In this document: positions 1-8,264 of the stretch, piece after piece
How the letters are laid out: the number at the start of each line of letters is the position of its first letter
Numbering within the stretch: the stretch's first letter is position 1
NCBI RefSeq assembly: GCF_006715025.1
Contig: NZ_VFMK01000001.1
Coordinates: 496,001-560,000, forward strand
Reading direction: 5' to 3'
Source: Serratia fonticola
GTDB taxonomy: Bacteria > Pseudomonadota > Gammaproteobacteria > Enterobacterales > Enterobacteriaceae
Length of the DNA stretch: 64,000 nucleotides
Notes under the pieces: generated by a model
The model's input: the letters and a program-made list of their open reading frames with translations, nothing else
What the model was told of the DNA's origin: nothing
Database searches by the model: none
Made by a program: the position numbers and the translations under genes

Positions 1-407
1 ACATCCAATGTAGGGGCGCTGGTATCCACATTCTGCTGTTGTTCGCTCCAGTTGGAACGGCGCAGAATGGCGCGGATGCGGGCAACCAGCTCGCGATCGT
101 TAAAGGGCTTGGGCAGATAGTCATCGGCTCCCAGCTCCAAGCCAAGCACCCGGTCCAGATCGCTGCCGCGGGCGGTCAACATGATCACCGGTGTCTGGTG
201 GTGCTGGCGTAGTTCTTTCAAAGTATCGATACCGTTCTTCTTCGGCATCATGACATCGAGTAACAGCAGATCGATGGAGCTGTCCAGTAACGACAACGCC
301 TGTTCACCATCGTGAGCCACGACGATATTAAAGCCTTCCATTTCAAGCAGTTCTTTTAGCAGCGAGGTTAACTCGCGATCGTCGTCAACTAACAGAATTT
401 TATTCAT
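1..407 (-). CDS. cpxR: CpxR, envelope-stress response regulator (partial)
   Basis: This is the N-terminal part (about 135 residues) of an OmpR-family response regulator; the DNA-binding half lies beyond the window start. The receiver domain is complete, with acidic residues DDD at 8-10, phospho-acceptor Asp51 in LLLLDVMMP, and Lys100 in the LPKPF motif. CpxR is phosphorylated by the sensor kinase CpxA in response to misfolded envelope proteins and activates periplasmic folding and protease genes. It is divergent from cpxP across about 150 bp holding a CpxR box, the same arrangement as in E. coli. The start ATG is preceded by an AGGAGG-like ribosome site on the minus strand. Confidence 0.96.
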   Translation of the reverse strand, partial: MNKILLVDDDRELTSLLKELLEMEGFNIVVAHDGEQALSLLDSSIDLLLLDVMMPKKNGIDTLKELRQHHQTPVIMLTARGSDLDRVLGLELGADDYLPKPFNDRELVARIRAILRRSNWSEQQQNVDTSAPTLD

Positions 408-460
408 TGTGATTTACCTCCTGACGCAAAATACGTCATCAACTGTTGGCATTCCATGAC

Positions 461-475
461 TTTACGTAGTTTTAC
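461..475. promoter_or_regulatory. CpxR box between cpxR and cpxP
   Basis: On the minus strand the sequence reads GTAAA-N5-GTAAA, the exact tandem CpxR recognition motif. It lies between the divergent cpxR and cpxP genes. In the family, phospho-CpxR binding here activates cpxP and autoregulates cpxRA. The match is seen directly; function is inferred from conserved context. Confidence 0.88.
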
Positions 476-555
476 ATGCACTGACGCATGTTTGCAGGTG
501 CAGCGATACACTGCTCCTCGTTGATTCGCAAAGTGAGAATGCTCGAGGAGTTAAA

Positions 556-1050
556 ATGGTTAAGGTGACCGCAGTAGTTATGGCATCAATGTTGGCAATA
601 GGTTCTACCGCTGCATTTGCTGCTGATACTACACCGGAATCTGCCCAGCCTCATGCTAATGACACCTTACTGCGAACGTCTGGCCAGAATCATATGTTCG
701 ATGGCGTCAGCCTCACCGAACAGCAACGCCAGCAAATGCGCGATTTGATGCGCCAGGCCCGTTACGATTTGTCTGGTGTCAATGTAGCCGAAATGGAAGC
801 CATGCATAAGCTGGTGACCGCAAACAAATTTGATGAAGCCGCCGTTTATGCTCAGGCGGAAAAAATGGCTCAGGAACAGGTTAAGCGCCAGGTCGAAATG
901 GCCCGGGTACGTAATCAAATGTATAACCTGCTCACGCCAGAGCAAAAAAGTGTTTTAGACCAGAAACATCAGCAGCGTATGCAGTTGATGGAGCAACAAA
1001 TTTCTGGTTTGCAGCAAACTTCTGCCCAGAAGTTGAGTACAACTGAGTAA
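556..1050 (+). CDS. cpxP: CpxP, periplasmic inhibitor of the Cpx response
   Basis: The 164-residue protein has a signal peptide of about 22 residues (MVKVTAVVMASMLAIGSTAAFA) and two LTxxQ motifs, LTEQQRQQM near residue 53 and LTPEQKSVL near 125, the hallmark of the Spy/CpxP fold. CpxP binds the CpxA sensor domain to damp signalling and delivers misfolded pilins to DegP. The length and order match E. coli CpxP (166 residues). The start is preceded by GAGGAG. The gene is divergent from cpxR and its 3' UTR carries the CpxQ sRNA. Confidence 0.96.
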   Translation: MVKVTAVVMASMLAIGSTAAFAADTTPESAQPHANDTLLRTSGQNHMFDGVSLTEQQRQQMRDLMRQARYDLSGVNVAEMEAMHKLVTANKFDEAAVYAQAEKMAQEQVKRQVEMARVRNQMYNLLTPEQKSVLDQKHQQRMQLMEQQISGLQQTSAQKLSTTE

Positions 1051-1058
1051 TCTCCAAT

Positions 1059-1116
1059 TTTTCCTTGCCATAGACACCATCCCTGTCTTCCCCGCCATGA
1101 TGGCGGGGCTTTTTTT
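1059..1116 (+). ncRNA. cpxQ: CpxQ small RNA from the cpxP 3' UTR
   Basis: Directly after the cpxP stop comes a segment beginning TTTTCCTTGCCATAGACACC that, from memory, is almost identical to enterobacterial CpxQ, followed by the GC-rich terminator hairpin CCCCGCC/GGCGGGG and seven T residues. CpxQ is released from cpxP mRNA by RNase E and, with Hfq, represses envelope-protein mRNAs. The 58-nt size fits. Identification rests on recalled sequence similarity and position, not on a search. Confidence 0.85.
1090..1116 (+). terminator. cpxP/CpxQ intrinsic terminator
   Basis: A perfect 7-bp stem (CCCCGCC / GGCGGGG) with a short loop is followed by a T7 run. It ends the cpxP transcript and forms the 3' end of CpxQ. 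Confidence 0.9.
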
Positions 1117-1165
1117 GCCTAGCATTTCGTTATACTAAGCCCATAAACTTTCTTTGAGATTTTTT

Positions 1166-2068
1166 ATGGAAAAGCAATATGCACGCTTAGTGCAATCCGC
1201 GGCTTTAGCTGCTACCACCATGGCCTCCATTTTGTTGCTGATTAAAATCGTAGCTTGGTATCTCACCGGCTCGGTAAGCCTGTTAGCGGCCTTGGTGGAT
1301 TCACTGGTTGATATTGCTGCATCGCTAACCAATTTGCTGGTGGTGCGTTACTCGTTGCAGCCGGCAGATGAAGAACATACTTTCGGCCATGGCAAGGCTG
1401 AATCGCTGGCGGCGTTGGCGCAAAGCATGTTTATTTCCGGTTCTGCCCTATTCCTGTTCCTTACCGGTTTCCAGCACCTGTATGAGCCGCAGCCGCTAAA
1501 TGCCCCTGGTATTGGGATCGCGGTCACAATCACTGCGTTGGTCAGTACCTTGATCCTGGTGACTTATCAGCGCTGGGTAGTGAGAAAAACGCGCAGTCAG
1601 GCGGTGCGAGCCGATATGCTGCATTATCAGTCAGATGTCATGATGAATAGTGCTATTCTGGTGGCGCTTGGGCTAAGCTGGTACGGCTTTCACCGTGCTG
1701 ACGCGTTGTTTGCCCTGGGGATTGGGGTTTATATTCTCTACAGCGCGCTGCGTATGGGCTATGAGGCGGTACAATCTCTGCTAGATCGCGCTTTGCCGGA
1801 TGAAGAGCGTCAGATAATTATCGACGTCGTTTCTTCCTGGCCCGGAGTGAAAGGGGCGCACGATCTACGTACGCGGCAATCTGGGCCGACGCGTTTTATT
1901 CAGTTGCATTTGGAGATGGAAGATTCTTTGCCGCTGATGCAGGCGCATATTCTGGCGGAGCAGGTTGAACAGGCATTATTGCACCGTTTTCCTGGTGCGG
2001 ATGTGATTATTCACCAGGATCCTTGCTCTGTTGTTCCTGCAGGCCGACAGGGTCATTGGGAACTATAA
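1166..2068 (+). CDS. fieF: FieF (YiiP), Zn/Fe cation-efflux antiporter
   Basis: This 300-residue protein has six hydrophobic segments and a soluble C-terminal domain, the cation diffusion facilitator layout. The metal-site signatures DSLVDI near residue 49 and HYQSDVMMN near 153 supply the Asp/His ligands of the transport site, and the C-terminal domain ends with the conserved DVIIHQDPCSVVP. It exports Zn(II) and probably Fe(II) in exchange for protons across the inner membrane. ATG at 1166 was chosen because it restores the E. coli length; an upstream in-frame TTG would add four unconserved residues. It lies between cpxP and pfkA, as in E. coli. Confidence 0.95.
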   Translation: MEKQYARLVQSAALAATTMASILLLIKIVAWYLTGSVSLLAALVDSLVDIAASLTNLLVVRYSLQPADEEHTFGHGKAESLAALAQSMFISGSALFLFLTGFQHLYEPQPLNAPGIGIAVTITALVSTLILVTYQRWVVRKTRSQAVRADMLHYQSDVMMNSAILVALGLSWYGFHRADALFALGIGVYILYSALRMGYEAVQSLLDRALPDEERQIIIDVVSSWPGVKGAHDLRTRQSGPTRFIQLHLEMEDSLPLMQAHILAEQVEQALLHRFPGADVIIHQDPCSVVPAGRQGHWEL

Positions 2069-2159
2069 TCAAGCGAGATGGGTCAATGCGTTATGGGGCG
2101 TGGAATACCGAGTTAGCTCGGTGTGCCATATGAAGTTTTTACCTTGATATTGCGTGACC

Positions 2160-2171
2160 TGAATCAATTCA
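2160..2171. promoter_or_regulatory. Probable Cra (FruR) operator of pfkA
   Basis: TGAATCAATTCA matches the Cra consensus TGAAWCGNTTCA at all but one position and forms an inverted repeat. It overlaps the expected -35 region of the pfkA promoter, whose -10 hexamer TATAAT is at 2187-2192. E. coli pfkA is a known Cra-repressed gene, so the site is plausible; binding is not shown. Confidence 0.65.
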
Positions 2172-2186
2172 GCTGGGTGTTTTTGT

Positions 2187-2192
2187 TATAAT
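2187..2192 (+). promoter_or_regulatory. pfkA promoter -10 element
   Basis: A perfect TATAAT lies about 108 bp upstream of pfkA. The -35 region 17 bp upstream is weak and overlaps the Cra-like site. Confidence 0.6.
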
Positions 2193-2299
2193 ATCCAGCA
2201 ATAAATGCCGTAATGCTGGTTTTCGCCGTCGGAAAGTGCCAGGGCAATCGGTAAATACAGAATTCTTAAAAAATTGCATCTACAAGTTCAGAGGTAGTC

Positions 2300-3262
2300 A
2301 TGATCAAGAAAATTGGTGTACTGACGAGTGGCGGCGACGCCCCTGGTATGAACGCAGCCATCCGTGGTGTTGTGCGTGCTGCGTTGTCAGAAGGTCTGGA
2401 AGTGTTTGGTATTTACGATGGCTACCTTGGTTTGTACGAAGATCGCATGGAGCAATTAGACCGCTATAGTGTGTCTGACATGATCAACCGTGGCGGCACC
2501 TTCCTGGGTTCTGCGCGTTTCCCGGAATTCAGAGATGAAAACGTACGTGCCAAGGCGATTGAAAACCTGAAAAAACGCGGTATTGATGCGCTGGTTGTCA
2601 TTGGCGGTGACGGTTCTTACATGGGGGCGAAGCGCCTGACCGAAGAGGGTTTCCCTTGTATTGGCCTGCCGGGCACCATTGATAACGATGTCGCGGGTAC
2701 TGACTATACCATCGGTTACTTCACTGCACTGGAAACCGTGGTAGAGGCGATTGACCGTCTGCGTGACACCTCTTCATCACACCAGCGTATCTCTATCGTA
2801 GAAGTGATGGGCCGCTACTGTGGTGACCTGACTCTGGCCGCGGCGATCGCCGGTGGTTGTGAGTTTATTGTGTTGCCGGAAATTGAATTCAGCCGTGACG
2901 ACCTGGTGAAGGAAATCAAAGCCGGGATCGCCAAAGGTAAAAAACATGCCATTGTGGCGATCACTGAGCATATCTGTGATATCGATGAACTGGCACGCCA
3001 TATCGAGCAGGAAACCAAGCGCGAAACCCGTGCAACCGTGTTGGGGCATATTCAGCGTGGTGGTTCGCCGGTAGCCTATGACCGCATCCTGGCTTCCCGT
3101 ATGGGGGCTTACTCCATTGAGTTGCTGTTGCAAGGTTACGGCGGGCGTTGCGTAGGTATTCAGAACGAGAAGATGGTGCATCACGACATCGTCGACGCGA
3201 TCGAAAACATGAAGCGTCCATTCAAAGGCGACTGGCTGGAAACAGCGAAAAAACTGTACTGA
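2300..3262 (+). CDS. pfkA: 6-phosphofructokinase I
   Basis: The 320-residue protein is the ATP-dependent phosphofructokinase that converts fructose 6-phosphate to fructose 1,6-bisphosphate, the committed step of glycolysis. It opens with the ATP-site motif LTSGGDAPGMNAA. It carries the catalytic motif PGTIDNDVAGTD near residue 125 and the substrate motif VEVMGRYCGDL near 165, then GHIQRGGSP. The length equals E. coli PfkA, and the ribosome site AGAGGT sits 8 nt before the ATG. It is a single gene with its own promoter, a probable Cra site and a terminator. Confidence 0.98.
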   Translation: MIKKIGVLTSGGDAPGMNAAIRGVVRAALSEGLEVFGIYDGYLGLYEDRMEQLDRYSVSDMINRGGTFLGSARFPEFRDENVRAKAIENLKKRGIDALVVIGGDGSYMGAKRLTEEGFPCIGLPGTIDNDVAGTDYTIGYFTALETVVEAIDRLRDTSSSHQRISIVEVMGRYCGDLTLAAAIAGGCEFIVLPEIEFSRDDLVKEIKAGIAKGKKHAIVAITEHICDIDELARHIEQETKRETRATVLGHIQRGGSPVAYDRILASRMGAYSIELLLQGYGGRCVGIQNEKMVHHDIVDAIENMKRPFKGDWLETAKKLY

Positions 3263-3284
3263 TATCGCCGTTGTTACTGCTGCT

Positions 3285-3313
3285 AAAGAGCCTCCGTTTT
3301 TGGAGGCTTTTTT
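3285..3313 (+). terminator. pfkA terminator
   Basis: The hairpin GCCTCC / GGAGGC with loop GTTTTT is followed by a T6 run, just downstream of pfkA. Confidence 0.88.
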
Positions 3314-3447
3314 ATGCCTGAAATTTCTATATTCCAGAATGGTCTAGTCAAAAATTTTTTATTCTTTAATAGCGAGGAAAGTTTCTGGCAGGCTCTGGTG
3401 TTAAATCAACCGATTGAGGTTGTAGCCATTTCTCTGGGGGAACTGTA

Positions 3448-4437
3448 ATGCATAAATGGGGTGTGGGTCTGACTTTACTGCTGTTGGCATCGGGTGCCAT
3501 GGCGAAAGATATTCAATTGCTGAACGTCTCATACGATCCAACGCGTGAGTTCTATCAAGAATATAACACTGCGTTTGCCAAACATTGGCAACAGCAAAGC
3601 GGCGACCAGGTCACGGTTCGCCAATCCCATGGTGGTTCCGGCAAACAAGCGACCTCCGTGATTAATGGCATTGAAGCCGATGTGGTTACCTTGGCGCTGG
3701 CCTATGATGTAGACGCTATTGCTGAACGTGGCCGTATCGATAAAGCGTGGATCAAGCGCCTCCCAGATAACTCAGCGCCTTATACCTCGACCATCGTATT
3801 CCTGGTACGCAAGGGCAACCCAAAACAGATCCATGATTGGGCCGACCTGGTTAAACCCGGTGTGTCGGTCATCACGCCGAACCCGAAAACCTCTGGCGGT
3901 GCCCGTTGGAATTACCTGGCTGCTTGGGGCTATGCACTGCACCACAATAATGGCGATAAGGCCAAGGCTCAGGAGTTTGTTCAAGCACTTTACAGGAACG
4001 TGGAGGTTTTGGATTCCGGTGCTCGTGGGGCAACCAATACCTTTGTCGAGCGTGGCATTGGTGACGTGTTGATTGCTTGGGAAAACGAAGCTTTGCTGGC
4101 GGAAAAAGAGCTGGGTAAAGATAAGTTTGAAATCATTACCCCAAGTGAATCCATCCTGGCAGAACCCACGGTGTCGGTGGTGGATAAAGTCGTTGATAAG
4201 CGCGGTACCCGCGATGTCGCTACGGCTTACCTGAAATACCTGTATTCCACCGAAGGGCAGACCATTGCGGCAAAAAACTATTATCGCCCGCGAGATACAG
4301 CAGTGGCAGCCAAATTTGCCGAGCAGTTCCCAAAACTGAAGTTGTTTACCGTGGATGATACGTTTGGTGGCTGGACGCAAGCACAGAAAGTGCACTTTGC
4401 TACCGGTGGGATCTTTGACGAAATCAGCAAGCGCTGA
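3448..4437 (+). CDS. sbp: Sbp, periplasmic sulfate-binding protein
   Basis: The 329-residue protein has a signal peptide of about 19 residues ending GAMA, followed by KDIQLLNVSYDPTREFY, typical of mature sulfate-binding proteins. The ligand-loop motif SHGGSGKQA near residue 52 and the downstream NPKTSGGARWNYLAAWG are family signatures. It captures sulfate (and thiosulfate) in the periplasm for the CysTWA ABC transporter. It stands alone beside pfkA as in E. coli, although the E. coli neighbour cdh is missing. It should be under CysB control; I saw no clear operator. Confidence 0.96.
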   Translation: MHKWGVGLTLLLLASGAMAKDIQLLNVSYDPTREFYQEYNTAFAKHWQQQSGDQVTVRQSHGGSGKQATSVINGIEADVVTLALAYDVDAIAERGRIDKAWIKRLPDNSAPYTSTIVFLVRKGNPKQIHDWADLVKPGVSVITPNPKTSGGARWNYLAAWGYALHHNNGDKAKAQEFVQALYRNVEVLDSGARGATNTFVERGIGDVLIAWENEALLAEKELGKDKFEIITPSESILAEPTVSVVDKVVDKRGTRDVATAYLKYLYSTEGQTIAAKNYYRPRDTAVAAKFAEQFPKLKLFTVDDTFGGWTQAQKVHFATGGIFDEISKR

Positions 4438-4455
4438 TAGACAAATTTTGGCCAT

Positions 4456-4484
4456 AAAAAACCCCGGCAAGCCGGGGTTTTATT
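4456..4484. terminator. Bidirectional terminator between sbp and tpiA
   Basis: A 7-bp stem CCCCGGC / GCCGGGG with loop AA is flanked by an A run on the left and T4 on the right, so it can serve both convergent genes. Confidence 0.9.
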
Positions 4485-4502
4485 ATTTCAGGCCGTAAGA
4501 TA

Positions 4503-5270
4503 TCAGGCTTTTTTCGCTGCGGCAGCGGCTTTGACGATCACGGCGAAAGCGTCAGCTTTCAATGATGCACCGCCAACCAGTGCGCCGTCGATGTCTGGCT
4601 GAGCAAACAGTTCAGCAGCGTTTTTATCGTTAACTGAACCGCCGTACTGGATGATCACTTCGGCAGCAACTGCGGCATCCTGCTTGGCGATATGATCGCG
4701 GATAAATTTGTGTACTGCCTGAGCTTGCGCAGGGGTAGCAGATTTACCGGTACCGATCGCCCACACAGGTTCATAAGCAATAACGGTGCCTTTGAAAGCT
4801 TCTGCACCTTGTGTTTTCAGCACTGCGTCGATCTGGCGGGCGCAAACTTCTTCGGTTTTACCCGCTTCGTTTTCGGCTTCGGTTTCACCGATGCACAGCA
4901 CTGGGATCAAGCCAGCCGCTTTCAGCACGGCAAATTTCTCAGCAATCGCTTCGTCGGTTTCTTTGTGATATGTACGGCGCTCTGAGTGGCCGATAATGAT
5001 GTATTGTGCACCCACATCTTTCAGCATGGTGGCAGAGACTTCGCCAGTGAAAGCGCCAGACAGGTTGACGTCGACGTTCTGTGCGCCCAAAGCGATGCGG
5101 CTGCCACCCAGTGCGTGCTTGGCCAGATCCAGATACATAACCGGAGGTGCGATAGCAACGCCGCAACCGTCAACGCTGCTCAGTTCTTTGCGCAGGCCAG
5201 CGATCAGTTCGTTTACCATGTGAACGCTACCGTTAAGCTTCCAGTTACCCATAACTAATGGATGACGCAT
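4503..5270 (-). CDS. tpiA: Triosephosphate isomerase
   Basis: The 255-residue TIM-barrel enzyme interconverts dihydroxyacetone phosphate and glyceraldehyde 3-phosphate. It shows the substrate Lys in GNWKLNG near residue 11, catalytic His in IIGHSERR near 95, and catalytic Glu in the AYEPVWAIGTGKSATP loop-6 region near 167. GGSV and GALVGGASL are the phosphate-binding segments. The length matches E. coli TpiA. It converges on sbp at the shared terminator, and an AGGA ribosome site precedes the ATG. Confidence 0.98.
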   Translation of the reverse strand: MRHPLVMGNWKLNGSVHMVNELIAGLRKELSSVDGCGVAIAPPVMYLDLAKHALGGSRIALGAQNVDVNLSGAFTGEVSATMLKDVGAQYIIIGHSERRTYHKETDEAIAEKFAVLKAAGLIPVLCIGETEAENEAGKTEEVCARQIDAVLKTQGAEAFKGTVIAYEPVWAIGTGKSATPAQAQAVHKFIRDHIAKQDAAVAAEVIIQYGGSVNDKNAAELFAQPDIDGALVGGASLKADAFAVIVKAAAAAKKA

Positions 5271-5398
5271 GTGTTTTCCTCCAACAAAGGGACGCGAGAG
5301 TCTAAATAATAACTGCCGGACCGACAGTTTACCTGCCCAACAGTATAGAGATGAATCAACCGAAAGGCTTTGCTTTTTGTCATTTATTACCGAAGTGT

Positions 5399-5998
5399 TC
5401 AGGGCTCAGATAGCGCCAGCTTAATCGGTTCAACGGCGAAGGTAACGCCCTTATCACCGTTATCTGCTACCACATAGCGAATTGCCCCGACCTGCTGTTG
5501 ATAGAAGTACGATCCTTTGCCTTTCTCCAGCAGACTGCTCACTTTATTGATGCTTTCTTCTACCGATAGTGCAGGCTCGAACTGACGCATCAGGGCAGCC
5601 ATGTAATTGATCGCAACCGTCCGCGCCGCTTTTTCTTCATTACCCTGCAGTAGCAAATGGGTAATTTGCATTGTTTTGATTTTACCGGTGCCTTTTTCCA
5701 GCGCAGTAGAGGCGTACAGGTTTTCGTTAAGCTTACTGGCTGCACGGGTCAGCAGAGGGGAATCATCCTCTCTGGAGGGGATAACCCGAAATTCCCCTAT
5801 CGGCAGTGTGGGGTTGTCGCGATTATATTTCTCACGAAATTGCACTACCGTCAGATCAAAGGTCGGTGCTCCAGCCAGCAGATAAGGTGCGGTGGAGGGC
5901 GCAGGGATGGCTGCATCGGGTGGATCGGCCAAGGCATTGTTGATGCCGAAACACAGGCAGGCAATAACGATGAATTTTCTCAGCATGGTATACGGCAT
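5399..5998 (-). CDS. yiiQ: YiiQ, DUF1454 periplasmic protein of unknown function
   Basis: The protein of about 199 residues resembles E. coli YiiQ (DUF1454). A signal peptide ends near NNALA, and the conserved block APYLLAGAPTFDL is followed by LTRAASKLNENLYASTALEKGT and a C-terminal RYVVADNGDKGVTFAVEPIKLAL. No catalytic residues can be proposed. The start is uncertain: GGAGA lies 5 nt from an upstream TTG and about 14 nt from the ATG used here, and a second ATG is four codons further in. It is probably transcribed separately from tpiA. Confidence 0.85.
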   Translation of the reverse strand: MPYTMLRKFIVIACLCFGINNALADPPDAAIPAPSTAPYLLAGAPTFDLTVVQFREKYNRDNPTLPIGEFRVIPSREDDSPLLTRAASKLNENLYASTALEKGTGKIKTMQITHLLLQGNEEKAARTVAINYMAALMRQFEPALSVEESINKVSSLLEKGKGSYFYQQQVGAIRYVVADNGDKGVTFAVEPIKLALSEP

Positions 5999-6186
5999 CG
6001 CTAACAAAGATGTCTCCGATTAAAGCGACAACCAGGGGAAATTGTCAAAAATTCCACAGGGTTCTCGTTTGCGGACAGAAAAGTGGTGCGATGGTCTGCG
6101 TTCTGCCGGGCGGCTGTGACTCAACCCGGTATTGCCTATGTTACACTGCGGCGCAGAATATGGGCAGGCCAAGAGTGCATGAATCA

Positions 6187-6606
6187 ATGACCTTACAGCA
6201 GTGGTGTTTTTCATTTAATGGCCGCATTGGGCGGCGTGATTTCTGGATCTGGATGGGAGTGTGGGTGGTGTTGATGGCTGCGGCTTTCTCGCTGGCCAAC
6301 TACGATGTGGTCGCGATCCAATCCATTGCCTTTTTCATTGTGGTGCTGCTGTGGCCAACGGCTGCAGTACTGGTTAAGCGTTTGCACGATCGTAATAAAA
6401 AGGGCTGGTGGGCGCTTTTGTTGGTCCTGGCATGGATGCTGGCGGCCGGTAACTGGCAAATGCTGGCACCGATCTGGCAGTGGGGTGTCGGGCGTTTTAT
6501 CCCAACGCTGATTATTGTGATGATGATGATCGATCTGGGGGCTTTTGTGGGCACCGAGGGGAATAACCGATTTGGCCCTGAGGCCAAACCGGTAAAATTC
6601 CGCTGA
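6187..6606 (+). CDS. yiiR: YiiR, DUF805 inner-membrane protein
   Basis: The 139-residue protein has four hydrophobic segments and the DUF805 signature: an N-terminal WCFSFNGRIGRRDFW, an internal VKRLHDRNKKGWW loop and the end segment LGAFVGTEGNNRFGPE. It closely follows E. coli YiiR. Molecular function is unknown. ATG at 6187 gives the conserved N-terminus (MTLQQW); the longer frame back to 6010 adds non-conserved residues. It converges on fpr with only 1 bp between the genes. Confidence 0.88.
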   Translation: MTLQQWCFSFNGRIGRRDFWIWMGVWVVLMAAAFSLANYDVVAIQSIAFFIVVLLWPTAAVLVKRLHDRNKKGWWALLLVLAWMLAAGNWQMLAPIWQWGVGRFIPTLIIVMMMIDLGAFVGTEGNNRFGPEAKPVKFR

Positions 6607-6607
6607 G

Positions 6608-7354
6608 TTACCAGTAATGTTCGCTGGTGATATGGCCGGGCTTACGACGCAGGTGTTTACGCATTTGGCGGTGCTCTTTCAACGTTTGCTGGGTATCCCG
6701 AACCATCTGCGGGTTGCCGCATAGCATTACGTGGCTGCTTTCGGCATTAATGGTCAGGCCCACCGCGGCTTCCAGTTGCCCATCCTCCAGCAGGGCTGGT
6801 ACGCGCCCGGTCAACGAACCGGCCACCTCTTCGCGGCTGACTACGGTTTGGATACGGAGTTTGCCGTTATAACGTTGTTGCAACTGTTGCATCAGTGGCA
6901 GATAGCTGAGATCTCGTGTAAAGCGTGCGGCATGCACCAGAACCAGATTGTTGAACCTTTCGAGATCTTTCCCTTCTTGCAGGATAGACAAATAAGGGCC
7001 AATGGCCGTGCCGGTCGCCAGCATCCACAACGTGTCACAATCGGGGACTTCTTCCAGCACGAAAAAACCGGCTGCTTCTTTGGTGACCATAACCTCTGAG
7101 CCAGGCTTCAACTGGTTGAGCCTTGGGCTGAGTTTGCCTTCCGGTACCGTAACCAGATAAAACTCCAGATTAGGATCGCTAGGGGCATTGACGTAAGAAT
7201 AAGCACGCTGAATGCGTTCGCCATCAATCTCCAGCGCCAGTTTGGCAAATTGCCCGGCGGTGAAGTTGTCGATCGGGGCATTGACGGTGATGCTGAACAG
7301 CCCATCTGTCCAGTGTTGTACCTGTGTCACTTTGCCATTAACCCATTCAGCCAT
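6608..7354 (-). CDS. fpr: Ferredoxin(flavodoxin)-NADP reductase
   Basis: The 248-residue flavoprotein transfers electrons between NADPH and ferredoxin or flavodoxin. The FAD-binding motif RAYSYVNAP is near residue 50, the NADP-binding segment LWMLATGTAIGPYLSIL near 110 and the MLCGNPQMV segment near 213. It ends with SEHYW, the aromatic C-terminus stacking on the flavin, exactly as in E. coli Fpr. It is the second gene of a two-gene operon, starting 4 nt after the SufR-like regulator stops. E. coli fpr is a SoxS target. Confidence 0.97.
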   Translation of the reverse strand: MAEWVNGKVTQVQHWTDGLFSITVNAPIDNFTAGQFAKLALEIDGERIQRAYSYVNAPSDPNLEFYLVTVPEGKLSPRLNQLKPGSEVMVTKEAAGFFVLEEVPDCDTLWMLATGTAIGPYLSILQEGKDLERFNNLVLVHAARFTRDLSYLPLMQQLQQRYNGKLRIQTVVSREEVAGSLTGRVPALLEDGQLEAAVGLTINAESSHVMLCGNPQMVRDTQQTLKEHRQMRKHLRRKPGHITSEHYW

Positions 7355-7358
7355 ACTT

Positions 7359-7982
7359 TTAATGCTCCCGCGGTTGAATCAAATAAGCACAATGTCGTGA
7401 ACCGGAAATGGCATGTGCGGTGCGCTCAATCCGGTAACCGTTGCCAAACAGACGGTGGAATAGCTGTAGTTCCGAGTTACACAGGCTGCTGCAGGTATGC
7501 GCTGCTACGCCGATCGGGCAGTGGTTTTCCACCAGTAACATCCCTTGTGGATGATCCAGCAGCTCGGCCATGTAGCCGTCGTGCTGACGCAGACGAACCA
7601 AGCGAGCAAGCCTGCCGAGATGATTTTCTTCCTCTGCCAGTTCATTGGCATAGCGGTGATAAAGTTTATCTTCCCGTGCGCGGATCAATTTTTCTATGCC
7701 TTCTTCGCCGAACAGTTCCTTTGCCGACTCCAGCAATATCGATGAAAGCCGATCGTGGCAATCGGCAAACTGGGCATGGCCTTGCTGAGTGAGCGACCAA
7801 AAACGTGTCGGACGGCCCACCTTGGTGCGTGCTTCCTCGTAACAAACCAGCTCACGTTGCTCAAGGGATTGCAGATGCTGGCGGATCCCCATTGGCGTTA
7901 TTTCGAGCCTCTCAGCCAGCATTTTGGCGGAGTGGGGACCCAAGGTTTTTAACTGCAATAAAATCAGCTCTGGTGTTTTCAT
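7359..7982 (-). CDS. SufR-like HTH regulator with probable Fe-S cluster site
   Basis: The 207-residue protein has an N-terminal winged helix-turn-helix (about residues 5-70, with AKMLAERLEITPMGIRQHLQSLEQREL) of the ArsR/DeoR type. Its C-terminal part contains Cys155, Cys164, Cys168 and Cys198 in HCPIGVAAHTCSSLC and HCAYLI. The C-X12-C spacing (155/168) plus a distal Cys resembles the cyanobacterial Fe-S repressor SufR. I infer a redox- or iron-sulfur-responsive regulator. It precedes fpr by 4 nt in the same operon and is divergent from emrD. No symbol is assigned because I do not recognise a named enterobacterial orthologue; target genes are unknown. Confidence 0.75.
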   Translation of the reverse strand: MKTPELILLQLKTLGPHSAKMLAERLEITPMGIRQHLQSLEQRELVCYEEARTKVGRPTRFWSLTQQGHAQFADCHDRLSSILLESAKELFGEEGIEKLIRAREDKLYHRYANELAEEENHLGRLARLVRLRQHDGYMAELLDHPQGMLLVENHCPIGVAAHTCSSLCNSELQLFHRLFGNGYRIERTAHAISGSRHCAYLIQPREH

Positions 7983-8264
7983 AAACCCAATCCCTATGGA
8001 GGTATCTTATTTCAAGTTGATGGAAATAATTATCGATTAAATGCTAAAGCCAGACCACTGCAAGTTTATCATTCTTAACTCTTTATCGTTATACGTACAG
8101 TTTAATTTACGAGACTGGTTGCGATGAGTGCCAGTCGCATTGCGATCTATATCTGCCTGAAACTCGCTAAAAAAAACAGATTTGTTAGCTTATGCAGCGC
8201 AAAGATGGCGCTCTGCGGTTCCCCCGGAGGTATTGGGCGTGAACGGGTGCTGTGTTGACTGAAT

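Noticed and set aside
2236..2469. Small plus-strand open frame overlapping the pfkA start
   Set aside because: It is out of frame with pfkA, Arg/Trp-rich, unconserved and inside the pfkA leader.
4692..5258. Several plus-strand open frames opposite tpiA
   Set aside because: They are shadow frames of a strongly coding gene with no independent ribosome site or known family.
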